This document shows, piece by piece, positions 43,828-54,581 of a DNA stretch of 64,000 nucleotides. Both the position numbers and the translations under genes were made by a program. Within the stretch, counting starts at the first letter, position 1, and each line of letters opens with the position of its first letter. Origin of the DNA: Bombardia bombarda (taxonomy: Eukaryota; Ascomycota; Sordariomycetes; Sordariales; Lasiosphaeriaceae); the NCBI GenBank assembly GCA_030512295.1, contig JAULSR010000002.1, positions 7,626,001 through 7,690,000 on the forward strand, in the 5' to 3' direction. The notes beneath the pieces were generated by a model, which made no database searches, had not been told where the DNA came from, and saw nothing but the letters and a program-made list of their open reading frames with translations.

Positions 43828-45372
43828 CAGCGGCCTCGTCGCCATGACCATACCCCCCGCGATCAGGTACCTCAGCATGGTGATGCTCGACAATGCCGTG
43901 GCCGAGTGATCCCCGTAGCTATCCACGATGTACTCGTAGCTGCTCACATATATCGCAATCAGCACCGCCCCAAACACAAAACACGCCCCCAGCCCGCACC
44001 AGATCGACACACTGGGGTAATTAGTCCACCCCAGCCAGAACAGCGCAACCGGCAACATGGGACCAGCCACAATGCCCGGCCACAGCCTGAATTCGGGCTG
44101 CACCGAGGCCCCGCTGACATGCTCCGTCTTGTGGCGTGCCCAGCTATAAAACCCCGGCGCAAGAAGCGTGAAGGCGGTCGCACCAGCCGCGATGGCGCCG
44201 AAGCAGGAGCCCGTCAGGCCGGGAGAAAGGTCGTAGGTGGCTTTGAAGACGTAGTCGAAGCCGGAGAGGAAGGTGAAGAGCAGGATGTAGAGCAGCACAA
44301 GGTAGCTGCCCAGCACGGCGACGACAGGCTCGGTGAAGAAGAACCTGACAGGCAGCTGGAGGCTGTCTTTCATTCTGTCAAGGAACGAAGCGGCCTCGTC
44401 CAGCTCAGAGACGTAGTCGGGCGAGTTGTGCACGCGGCGGAGATGCGCGGCTTTCCATTTGAGCAGGGTCGGGAGGTGCGTCTCGGGGAGGAAGAAGAGA
44501 GCCAGCAGAAATGCAGCAGAGGAGATAATTAGAGTAACCCATTCAGTCCAGCGCCAGCTGAGATTGGGGTTCTGCACGATCCAGCCGCCGGCGATGGGGC
44601 AATGACAGGGGCTAGGTGGGTTGCCATGTCAGCACATTGAAACAAAAGGGGGTAAGTAGGTAAGCAGATGAGAGTAATGCCCACCCGCAACATTAGCCCA
44701 CGCCACCAGCGGAAATGCCCACGCCCTCTTGACCGGCCTGAACTGATCCCTCACGCTCGAACCATTGATGCTCAGCGTTGCGCTGGCAAACAAGCCGACA
44801 AAGAAGCGACACACCACCTGTCCGCCAAAAGTCGGCGTCAATGCCGCGCCGAGCACAAAGAACAGGTAACAAAAGGTCGAGACCAGGTAGGTAGGATTTC
44901 GGCCGACCGTTTCCGAGATGGGGCCAGCCACCAATGCCCCTGAGCCTATCCCCCAGAGATACATGGCCGTCGAGAGGCTTTCGGCCACTTTGCTCACGCC
45001 GAATTCCTGAGATGCCGGGGTGTTGGCCATGGACTCTGCAGCGCCAGACCAGGCCTGCACAAAGATCAGGAGACAAAGGATGGCGAGGTTTTTGCACCTG
45101 GAAAGAAGAGGCCAGTTCTTGGGGTCCAGGGGGTCGTCGTCCCCCGATATCTCTACACGTATTTTTTCATTGCTGGCCGGTTCATCGCTTTCGTTTGGTG
45201 ACTTTGTCTGGGAATCCGCGATTGTTGGAGGTCTTGGTCTGTCTTTTGACGGTGCAGCATGGGCATCATATTCGGATGATGCATCCTGCTGCGGGCTGGT
45301 CGGAGCATGGCCGTGTCTAAAGTCATCTTCAACTGTCTTACCAAGTTGGCGATATTGGATGAGCGACCACAT
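43687..45372 (-). CDS. MFS transporter, DHA1 (12-TM) family, two exons, frame broken at 44596-44599
   Basis: Exon 1 is 45372-44685 and exon 2 is 44611-43687, with a 73-nt intron (GTGGGC...CTAG). The start MWSLIQYRQLGKTV is typical of fungal DHA1 pumps, followed by a long acidic N-tail and DPLDPKNWPLLSRCKN before TM1. Motif A-like GRNPTYLVSTF and the central LPETHLPTLLKWKA are present. Just after the intron the expected P-V-I-x-P-I-A-GGW motif C region is split: the CCCC (GGGG on plus strand, 44596-44599) lacks one base, after which the rest is in another frame. Both halves are otherwise clean. Family members export drugs or polyamines. It is convergent with, and overlaps, the truncated gene. 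Confidence 0.8.
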
Positions 45373-45858
45373 CGCGCGGGGTTGGTGGTACAAGATTGCG
45401 CAATCCAATTTTTTGCACCTCAACTGCAACTAATGAGACATTGTAAATCTGAATCAATTGATTATTAAAAAGCTTGTCTTGACCCAGCAGCCTGAATGTG
45501 AGCATGTGAGGCGATCTGGACCAAATCAAGGTCGCGTGCCCACTTGCCCGATTCGTCATAGTAGGCAAAGCGAGTTGACGTACGCCCAGGATCTGCAGAT
45601 CAACAGACTACCAAAGTGTTATTCTACATGTACGTTATATCGCATCCGTCGGCGGCACCATGGCATTAAACATGGATAGACTTCAAGTTAAGGAAAATCT
45701 GGCGATGTGATCGTATTGAACTTCAATTTCTTATCAGTTGACACCGTATTCAGGTTCAGCTATGACCAGACATAGTACCTAGACTACTGTGTGGCAGATC
45801 GTAAACAGGAGGTTCAGTCTCTCTCCAAATATAATCACATCTTTAACATGAGACAATC
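45373..45858. other. Intergenic region upstream of the DHA1 transporter
   Basis: About 490 bp of promoter-side sequence between the MFS start and the 5S rRNA gene. No gene was recognised. Confidence 0.4.
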
Positions 45859-45977
45859 ACATACGGCCATACCCACTTGAGAACTCGGCATCCCGTCCGC
45901 TCTGCCCTAGATAAGCAAGTGAGGGCCAGACTAGTAGTTGGGTCGGTGACGACCAGCGAATCCCTGGTGTTGTATGT
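45859..45977 (+). rRNA. 5S ribosomal RNA
   Basis: A 119-nt sequence from ACATACGGCCATACCCAC to GGTGTTGTATGT matches the filamentous-fungal 5S rRNA throughout, including the conserved GGGTCGGTGACGACCAGCG block and the complementary ends ACATAC/GTATGT. Where it differs from the Neurospora type, helix partners change together (CCACTTG opposite CAAGTGAGG), which argues for a functional copy. Internal promoter elements (A box and C box) are expected within the gene. It stands alone, away from any rDNA repeat, as usual for dispersed 5S genes in Pezizomycotina. Confidence 0.94.
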
Positions 45978-46636
45978 TTCTTTCCTTTTTTTCATGACTG
46001 TCGCCTATCCACAAACGATACACACAAAGTGTGCAAACACGCTTTCTTTTCTATGCTATATGTAACTTATGTACTTGGCGCGTGAGAGCACCCGATTGCC
46101 GACATCGATGAGCATGCGATCTGCGAGTCAAGTACCAGCCAGCCTCATCGCCGGCCAACATTTTCAGTCCAACGAGTACCCAGGCGCGATTAGATACTTT
46201 TTAGTAATAGAAAGCAGTTGCCGGGTCCTGGCACATCGAGGCATGACTCGAGCAGGAAACGCCCCACCTGTCAGGGGCCCCCTTTTCGTGTTAGTGAGTG
46301 CCGTCTTGAATCCCGTGCCCACAAGGCCTTTCCAGTATACCCTTGTCCCGGCAGCGTACTATCGGCATTTGGTGGTGAGTATTATCACATCCGTTCCGCT
46401 AACATGCAGACTTGTATGGAGCAAGCATGGTGTGCAACAAAACTTCATGATCACGGTCTTCCGGATAAGTCTTTGGATAGCATCATATCATTATTTGTAC
46501 TGCTATCTAGGTAGGTAGGTATTTCAAAAAGACTAGACTCTCGTCTGTCACATCACAATTAAATATTTCAATAATAGCACGCAAACATGCTGGCCACACA
46601 TACACCATACACCATACACCACATCATCATCACTCA
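45978..46636. other. Intergenic region
   Basis: It contains the 5S flank (a T-rich stretch right after the gene, suitable as a Pol III terminator, at about 45977-45995), a TAGGTAGGTAGG tract near 46508 and repeated CACCATACA near 46605. No gene was supported. Confidence 0.5.
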
Positions 46637-48579
46637 TTATTCTTGGTACAGCATGCCCGCAATACTGGCCGACGTCAACGTCGCCAAGATACCCGAGAAC
46701 AGCGCCGAGAGCGCCACCCTGGATACATGGCCGGCACGGCCCGGCGCAATCTGCGATAGCACACCGATCTGTGTTCCCAGAGATCCAATGTTACCGAAAC
46801 CCTGTTGTCGTGTATTAGTATCTCGAAATTTTGCTGGCAGAGAATACTAGAAAAAGAAAAGGAAATACTCACGCAGCAAGCATACAAGGCAATGAGCCTC
46901 GAGCGCGAGTCCATGGCCAGGTACTTTGGCTCGCCAACCAGGTCGAGGAAAGCGGCGAACTCGTTGATGATGATCTTGGTGCCAATAAGCTCGGCGACGT
47001 TGCGGCAGTCCTTACCGGGCACTCCCAGCAGCCACGCAATGGGAAACAAAAGGTAGCCCAGGATGAACTGCAAAGTGAGGTCGGGAATGTCGTAGTAGCG
47101 GCCCCACCAGCCGAGGAGGCCGTTGATGAGACTGACCAAAGCAATGATGCAAAGCAGGGTGGCGATGATCATGCCGGCAATCTTGATTCCCAGCCAGGCT
47201 CCGTTGGCGAAGGCGTGCAGCGCATTGGCGGCCTTGTGTTCTTGGTCCTCAGGGACGACAACCTTGCCAGCCGTGAGAGACTCGCGCGTCTCTGGGTAGC
47301 GCATCTTGGACACGGCAAGGGAGGCAGGGATGGACATGATGCAGCTGGAGACGAGCGCCTGGGGGTTCAAGCCGAGACCAATATAAGCAACGAGGACGGA
47401 ACCGGCGATGGTGGCGAAACCGCACGTCATGACCTGATGGAGCTCGGAGAGGGTGAGGTGGGGGACGAAGGGGCGGATCAACATGGCCGACTCGCCCTGG
47501 CCGATGAAGGGGGTTGCCGAGGCCACGACAGCCTCAGCGCCCGAAACGCGCAGGGTCCAGAAGAAGAAGGCGGCGAACTTGCCAATGAACCACTGCAGGA
47601 AGCCGACGTGATACATGAGCTGCACCAGGGCGACGAAGAAGATGATGGGCGGGACGACGCCCGTGAAGAACCACGGCAGCTTGGGGACTGTGTCGTCGGT
47701 GAGGAAGATGACACCGTCGTTGGCGAAGCTCAGGAGGCTGCGGGCGAGGAAGGAGATGAAGTTGAAGATGTCGAAACCGGCCTTGGTCCGGAGCACGAAG
47801 ACGGCGATGATGAACTGCGAGAGCATGCCGCCAATGACGGTGTGCCAGGGGATCTTGCGGAAGTCGCGCGACGTGATGGTGAGGATGGCGATCATGACGA
47901 GGAGACCGAACAGAGAGACGGCGCGGTTGGCGCGCGTGTTCTGGCCCGTTTCCTCGGGCACCATGCTGCCGACAAGGAAGACAGCCACGGTGCCGAGGGC
48001 GGCGAGGGGGTGGTGCAGGTGCTTGGGGATGGCCTCGTAAACGCGGAAGACAGTGTTATACCAGACCCACTTGACGGGGCGCATGAAGACAGACATGGGG
48101 ATCCATTTTGTGATGAGGCGCACCACGATGGCGATGTAGAGCAGGGTCGGGATCAGCCAACCCAGGTATAGTCCCTCATTCCCGGCGCGGTGGACGATCA
48201 GAGGACCGTAGATCCACCACGAGGTCCAGAACAAGAACCAAAACACGTGGACATAGGGCCTCAGGATGGGGTAGTACGACTTCAGCTGGTTCCAGAGGCC
48301 GTGGACGGACCATTTCCAGATCTCGTCCTCATCCTCGGGGCGGTCGAAACGGTTGTCGTCGAAGCTCTGGCTCTCTTCATCGCCGCGGTACTTGGCATCG
48401 GTGACGGGGGCGGACGAGGGGTTCTTGCGGTCGAGGGAGGTGGAGCTGGCGGCGGCCTTGGGGCTGGGCGACAGCACGGGACTGGGCGAGCGAACCGTCA
48501 TGTCCTTGGTGATGTCATCGCGGTGGTTTTCGCCATAGGCAGGCAGGGAGGCGCCCTTCTCGATGTCGTTGAAGGCCAT
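46637..48579 (-). CDS. Concentrative nucleoside transporter (CNT family), two exons
   Basis: Exon 1 is 48579-46873 and exon 2 is 46801-46637, with a 71-nt intron (GTGAGT...CAACAG). The frame closes at 623 residues. The first 90 residues are a hydrophilic cytosolic tail rich in Ser/Pro. CNT landmarks follow: VVPPIIFFVALVQLMYHVGFLQW, then SGAEAVVASATPFIGQGESA (the substrate/cation-binding re-entrant loop), then SVLVAYIGLGLNPQ, GTKIIINEFAAF, and in exon 2 GFGNIGSLGTQIGVL (the second conserved loop). These proteins take up nucleosides with protons or sodium at the plasma membrane. The intron separates the last two helices. It ends with IAGMLYQE. Confidence 0.94.
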
Positions 48580-51134
48580 GGCCGTGGCTGAGGATGGGGT
48601 GGTGGTGGGGAATTGGTTGCAGGACCAAACCTTGACCCTCCAAAAAAAAAAAAAAAAAACAACCGAGACTTGGATTGGGAACGGGCGACTGGCGACTCAG
48701 ACAGAGTTCAGCCAGCCGGTGGGTTGGGGCGTGATGCTACTTTAATAAGGACGGCAGGCGCGTTGCAGATCAGTACATGAGTACCTTCTGGGCCTAGGTA
48801 AGGTAGGCACGCAACGCTTGCATGGCATGGAAGGAAGGTACGTCTTAGTCCAGGACGTAGGGCGGGCCCCCAGGACAAGCGAGCCAAATGTCTGGGCCCA
48901 ACCCCAGGGTTCGGCCCAGATAAGAAACCACCCTGGACGGGGAGAAAAAGTCCAATAATTTCGGCATCCCCGCTGAAAGAAGTCAAGTCCGTTCGAGATA
49001 GGCGACAAAAAAGGGCCACTCAAACGGCTTTGACAGCATCTGGTGATCCATGATAGATAGGTACGGTACTGTGTAGCCATCCGATCCGTCGGTGTTACTC
49101 GATAGCTGGCGGGCGTATTCCGTCTCACGCTTCCCATGCTCCAGGCTCCAGTACCTTATCACTTCCAGTTTTGATCGAGACACGGGCGAACGTTTTGGTG
49201 TTCCCCCTCGTTAGGTGGTCTCCGGTTGCTGTACTCGTCTGCACAGGTCGCGTGGCGCAGTGGAACCTCGACGAGCTGGAAAGAGAAAGAGGAAAAAACG
49301 AAGACCGACGTGCAAGAAGAACATGCATCGGAGGACCCCGCCACCTACACTAGCTCGCCAACTGCTGGTCCAGGAGGGGCCTTGGCGCAACCTTTCGATC
49401 GGACGTCGGGCGTTCGGCCAATTGACCAATCAGCAGCCGCCCAGGCCCTGAACGGCAGCGTGGGTTGGTGGTCTTGGCGACTGCCGCGTCGACAAATGGG
49501 AGCACGCGCAATGCGGAAGAGCCAAGACTATGGAAAGCTCAATCGATGCCACCTTCTTGTTTCGGCTCCCGAGGTCTTATCTCGACACCGCCGCACGAGT
49601 TTGGGTAGTGGCGAAACGGCCGCGGATTGGAAGCCGCCCGCAAGCCACACATGCAGACTCGCCAATGGTTCGTGCTGCATTCTGAAATACTGATAACTTG
49701 ATCCAGCAGCAGGTGGGCACAATGGGTGCATTTGGAACTGGAACTTGGGTTGCAAGAGAGCAACCAGGACAACCTGGAAACCTTTTTTTTTTTTTTTTTT
49801 TTTTAATGAGTGTGGGCATAGCGGGGCTGCGGAGTCAATCACTCAAGGTAAGTGCGACCGACCTGCTGGACTTCCCCGCCCGATCCTCTTGCTTGACCTT
49901 TCTCTCGCATATGTATTTATTTCCTGCTGGACGAGTTTACGAGGTACAGTAGCAGCGAATGGCAGAGGTTGCCTACGTTCTCGGTGTCTGGCCAAGCACC
50001 ATTCAAAGTGAGCCAAGAGCCAAGGTATCTCTGCATGGAATGGCAGCTCCACCTTCCAGATCGAGAAGCTAGGAGGCTAGAGCGCATTACCCCAGAAATC
50101 CATTCCTCGCAGTTCCCACATCGAGCTTCGCGCTGTGGAGCCCTAATGTGGGCTATCAGATGGTGAAATGGGTCCGTTAGGTTCCTGGTTCATGATAAAG
50201 AAAATGGGTTGTACTGTGGTAGTGTTGCTCCCTAGACTTCAATCTCTTTGTCTTTATGCTAGACTAGACGATAAGGACCTATTTATTTTGTTCGAGCACT
50301 ACTTACAGGTCAATAGACAATAACCAATCCTAGCCTCGCCAAGCTGGGATTAAAAGTCCAGAACCAACTGGCCAAAGCGAGAACACAGACTATTGGGCCT
50401 ATTAGTCTAGGCAGCCTCGACCCGTTTTGAACACGACTGAAGATAAAGAAAAGGCGAGCACCGAAGTTTGAAGAGTCTGGGCAGGGGAGTTGATCACATG
50501 GCAAAGTAGCAATGCAGCAGCCTAAATGACTTGTTGGTAGTGTCTGCCTTTTGGACTGCATCCCTTGGTTTCACTGATTGCATTGCCTGTGAGATTTCCC
50601 GGGTCGGGTCATCGGGGAGGTCGGATCATGGGTGTCTCGGATATCTTGCATCCTTCTTGGGGTTCATCTTGCCCAGCAACGGGCCCATATGATCTGCCCA
50701 CCAAGATTTATTATCCCCGAGGTCGGTGTCAGTGGCAATCAAGCAAGCACGTGGCATACGATAGCCAGTTAATGAGGAAAGGGTCATTGCGCGTATCTCA
50801 CCATGCGCCCCAGGCGTTTCTTTTGCTACAAAGCCCTCGTTCCCCTGAGGGTGACATAAAGTAGGTAGGTACCTTTCCTTCCATATGAAACGGCGTTGTG
50901 CTTATTGCTGACTGTTGATTTCCCTTCGTATTTGCGATATACCTCGTTTGATTTAAACCACAAACAATTCAAGTAGTATTCCGGCCTATCCTTCATGACA
51001 CCTCTCGACTTGGACAGCGTATTTTGCTCATCCATCAGACACATTTCTTCTGCAACTGCTTTTGCCAACAGTATCCCCTCTTTTCTTAGTGGGAGAGTCC
51101 GAGCCGGGTCCGTATTCTGACTTTGGACTCGCTT
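48580..51134. other. 2.55-kb gene-free region
   Basis: No gene could be supported on either strand. It holds an 18-base A tract (48642-48659) in the probable leader of the nucleoside transporter, a 22-base T tract (49783-49804) and short TAGGTAGG motifs (48792, 50863). Confidence 0.6.
49783..49804. repeat. Poly-T tract (about 22 T)
   Basis: An uninterrupted T run in non-coding DNA, directly visible. Confidence 0.85.
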
Positions 51135-52527
51135 TTAAAGCTCGGTCTTCTCTTTATGGACACTGAGACTGGAGATCAGCGCCTTGGCATTTCCAAAGTT
51201 CACCCTGTCTCCATCATCGCAGGAGTAGCCGTAGGTCTCGAGATCCTCCAAGAAGGTTGGATATGATGCGGGCGGTGGGTAAGGGAAGTCGCTCTGCCAG
51301 TTGTATTCGTTGTCAGCTTATTTCAGTTTGTCATCATCCCCATAGATCACATCACTCCACCAACACAACAAAAAGCACGGACAAGGAAGCGGAAGAGGAA
51401 AGAACGTGGAACCCACCCCATAGACCACGTGGTCTTTTGGCACCAGCTCACCCAGAGTCCTCAGGACATGGGGCGCCGTTGACAAGGCAGTGTCGTAATA
51501 AAAGCTCCTGAAGCTCTCGAGCGCATCTGCATACGTGGTGCCCAAGCTATAGGTGGCATCAGCGCCCGCCAACTCGGTAGCCCTGAGGGGGGTCAGCAGC
51601 CTCCCACTCAGCCAGGGCAGCGTGCCGCCGGCGTGGCTCAATATCACCTTGACGTTCTTGTACCGGTTCAGCGTCCGGCGAGTGATCATGTCGACAGCGG
51701 CCCGGGCCGTCTCCTGCGGGTAGTCAATCAGCGGCAGGGGCATGAACTTGTTCACCTGGGTCAGGTCGGTGCCAAAGGTGGGGTGCACAAAGACGGTGGC
51801 GCTGCGGCGGTCCAGCTCGGCCCAGATGGGCTCGAAGATGGGGTTTCCGAGGTAGGTGGTGCTGTTGCCATAACGCGAGTAGAGGGTGACACCGTCAGCG
51901 TGGAGGACATCGAAGGCGTAGGCGATCTCGAGCAGGGCGGCCGACGTGTTGGTGATGTCTGGCACGGTGGCGAAGAAGCCAAAGGTGGTCGGGTCGCTGT
52001 CGCGCAGCTCGGCCGAGTACTCGTTGAGCTGGCGCGAGAGGAGGGCCTGTCTCGACATGTCTTTGGCGAATATGGACGGCCCTGGCGGTGTCACGGACAG
52101 GACGGCCAAGCGGATGCCGAGGTGGGACATCATGGCGCGCGAGGCGTCGGGGGACCACGAAGGGGTCGGCCAGCCCGAGGGGTCGCCTGGGTGAGAGAAA
52201 AACAGTTGGTACGAATAGGAGTTAAAGAAGAGGGGGGATAGGTATTTTGGTTTTAGAGAGTTCACCTACCTCCAGCTTCTTCAACGGCTGCGTTCAGGGA
52301 CGGACTCTAGTCAGCGATATTCTGCCTTCAGAACTGGCGGCGCAGTTACCTCTCGCATAAAAGTCGGGCACCATGTGGTGATGGAGGTCGACTTTGTTGA
52401 CAGGTGGATGGACGGTCCAGGTGAGGTTGACCTGGGCATGCTGTCCTTGACCAAATCCGACCATGCTCAGCAGTCCCAGGCCCAGTCCCACGAGGACGGT
52501 GCTGGCGTTGTATAGTAGTCCCTGCAT
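51135..52527 (-). CDS. Amidohydrolase-family (ACMSD-like) metal-dependent hydrolase/decarboxylase, four exons with an 18-nt microexon
   Basis: Exons are 52527-52350, 52287-52270, 52186-51417 and 51293-51135; introns are 62, 83 and 123 nt, and the frame closes at 374 residues. The N-terminus MQGLLYNASTVLVGLGLGLL looks like a signal peptide or anchor. The metal-binding His-x-His is in VDLHHHMVPDFYA at the end of exon 1. Further family sites are VFVHPTFG, ILSHAGGTLPWL and YYDTALS. The closest known group is amidohydrolase_2 with aminocarboxymuconate-semialdehyde and 6-methylsalicylate-type decarboxylases. Exon 2 encodes only AVEEAG and is required to keep phase and the usual AVEEAGGDPSGWPTP junction. 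Predicted to act on a small aromatic acid; the substrate is unknown. Confidence 0.9.
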
Positions 52528-53782
52528 TGTGAAAGTAATGACCTATCGCTTGCTGCTTACTTGGTTTGTGGTGTTTGTGTGGACTTTTTTTTTGAAACTT
52601 TTAGTTGGATGCAAACGAATTGATGATGCTATGGAATAATAACCTAATTATAGCCCCCAAGTCTTATACCCGCCATAACTCGCGGTGTTATCACTTTTAA
52701 TCGCGAATCCCCGAGGTTACCGCCAACATTCACCAAACTCGTCTCGTATATACACATAGCTTTGATCGAGCTTAGCTGTAAAGCTCTTTGTCTTTGTCTG
52801 ACGCCAAGATGCCTTCAAAGAAAGTCGGAAAGCGGCCAAGCTCCGTCGTCGAGCTCTTGTAAGCTTGTTGCCCAGCAGAGTCTAGCGCAGATGGCGATAA
52901 CCGGGCAGCACGCTGCAGTGGTTGACTGATTGGGGCTTATCGATAGGCGATAAGACAACATGATTCAGCTGTTGTATGGTTTCGCACAAAGGGGGAAGAA
53001 CAAGTGGGCAGTCGATGACGTTGAAGGTGGATCCAGGCCTTCCGAAACCTGCCGCTAGTTCCCAGAAACTATGGGTTATTATTCTTAGCAAGTTCCACGC
53101 CGCCGTTCCGCTAACTCGTGAACGTCCAGGTCCGTCCCGGTTTAATGCCAGACGGGACGGATTTTAAATGACTCTAAAATGTGTCCGTTAACTGCTGGCT
53201 GCCACCTGCGAGCCTGCCAACTGCCACCGTCCCGTCAACGCCGTCAACGTCAGCGCCCAGTACAGTGCAGTGCAGTGTCAGCGTCAGCGAGCCTGTGGTT
53301 CAGTGCGTGCGCCTGAAACAGCGGTCCGGAGCCCAACTTGCCGAATGTGCATTTTATGGGCGCCGTGGTTTTTTTTGGGCTCATGATGCTGTTTCACAAA
53401 TTTTCAATCCATTCCTCACTGGAACCTCAAATCTCCATTCCATTCCCCTTCTTCACGAACTTTTGAACGAATTTACGACGAAACGGCCTATTGAACAAAT
53501 ATCAACGAAGATAGCAACTTCAGTGTTATTGAACCTGCTCACTCACCCCGCCTACCTATTCTAATCGCTACCTACCACCTTGACTACCCCGCTGGATCAC
53601 CACCCCCCGACCCCAACGTCGTCACCTCGCATCCCCGGATCTCGATAACGGGCGGGGATTGAAGTCAGGAATTAAGATAGATTATTGAGGGCTACGATCG
53701 ACCAATTTCACTCGTGCAACCCATCTCACCATCATCAGACCACCACCGCACCACACCAGACCACGACATTGGGCCGGACCAA
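52528..53782. other. Divergent intergenic region
   Basis: 1.25 kb between the amidohydrolase (minus) and the next gene (plus). It includes a CGTCAACG/CAGTGCAGTG repetitive patch at 53232-53290 and CTACCTACC tracts near 53550-53575. A 127-residue open frame at 53181-53564 has no protein character. Confidence 0.5.
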
Positions 53783-54202
53783 ATGTCGCGCGATGACATG
53801 CAGCACTTCCGCGGTCCAAGTAAGGACCACATGACCAGCGCCAAGGCCGCCACCCTGATCCTCCGCGGCGTCATGGCCACTGGCGAGCCACCCATCTCCT
53901 ATCACGCCGACAGCAGCAGCGGTCCCGGCGCCGCTGCCAAGAATGACGCTGCCAAGGACGGCGGCGGCGGCATGATGATGATGATGCAGAGGCCCGAGAA
54001 TCCTACTCTGAAAGCAATCAAGGGCCGCGTTGCCAGTGGCGCCGGCGGTTCCAACTCGAGATCCAAGGGAAGGAGCGCAAGTCGCGCTGCCATGATGACC
54101 TCGAAGAAGGAGAGTGGGGATAGTCGTGATGTTGGAGGGGATTATCCACAGCAGCAGGACGTGCTGCCTGGGCCGCCGAGTAAGAAGGTGAGGAAGAAGT
54201 AG
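53783..54202 (+). CDS. Small basic low-complexity hypothetical protein
   Basis: An intronless gene of 139 residues starting MSRDDMQHFRGPSKDHMTSA. I recall similar short Sordariomycete proteins sharing MSR-x-DMQ-x-FRGPSK and AATLILRGVMATGEPPISYH, but no function is known. After the conserved first 45 residues come a Gly/Met-rich stretch (GGGGMMMMMQ), a Ser/Arg/Gly segment and the basic end PPSKKVRKK, which could act as a nuclear localisation signal. The frame is open upstream to 53714 without an earlier ATG. Likely disordered; a real gene because of the conserved opening. Confidence 0.6.
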   Translation: MSRDDMQHFRGPSKDHMTSAKAATLILRGVMATGEPPISYHADSSSGPGAAAKNDAAKDGGGGMMMMMQRPENPTLKAIKGRVASGAGGSNSRSKGRSASRAAMMTSKKESGDSRDVGGDYPQQQDVLPGPPSKKVRKK

Positions 54203-54581
54203 GGGCATCGACTGGGCTGTGATTGCTGATGGGTGAGCATTGTGAGAATTCATGCTCAGGGCTCGGTTGTGGGACTGCGGGATTGTGTTTTGATATGGGT
54301 AAGGGTTCTTGTTTTGTTTATATGGCATGTGTGATTTTACTGACTTCCAATCAGGCGTTTATGGGAATGGGAGAGGTCGGAGGACGGTGGAACGGATGGA
54401 TGGGGTTTTTTTGGGATGGAAGGATGCATGCCAGCCCACTGAACCGGAGAGTCGACGGCACAATGGAAATGGCGGAGATTAGGGGCTGGAGAATTGGTGT
54501 TTTGAGTTTAAAAACAGAGATTCCTGATGATCTCTCTGGCGCGCTTGAGTTACACATGTCCCTTCATGCCCTGCTATTTGA
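54203..54581. other. Intergenic region between convergent genes
   Basis: It holds the 3' flanks of the small basic protein gene and the P450 gene. No further gene was found. Confidence 0.4.

Noticed and set aside
46831..48171. 446-codon antisense open frame over the nucleoside transporter
   Set aside because: A shadow frame that also crosses the transporter's intron.
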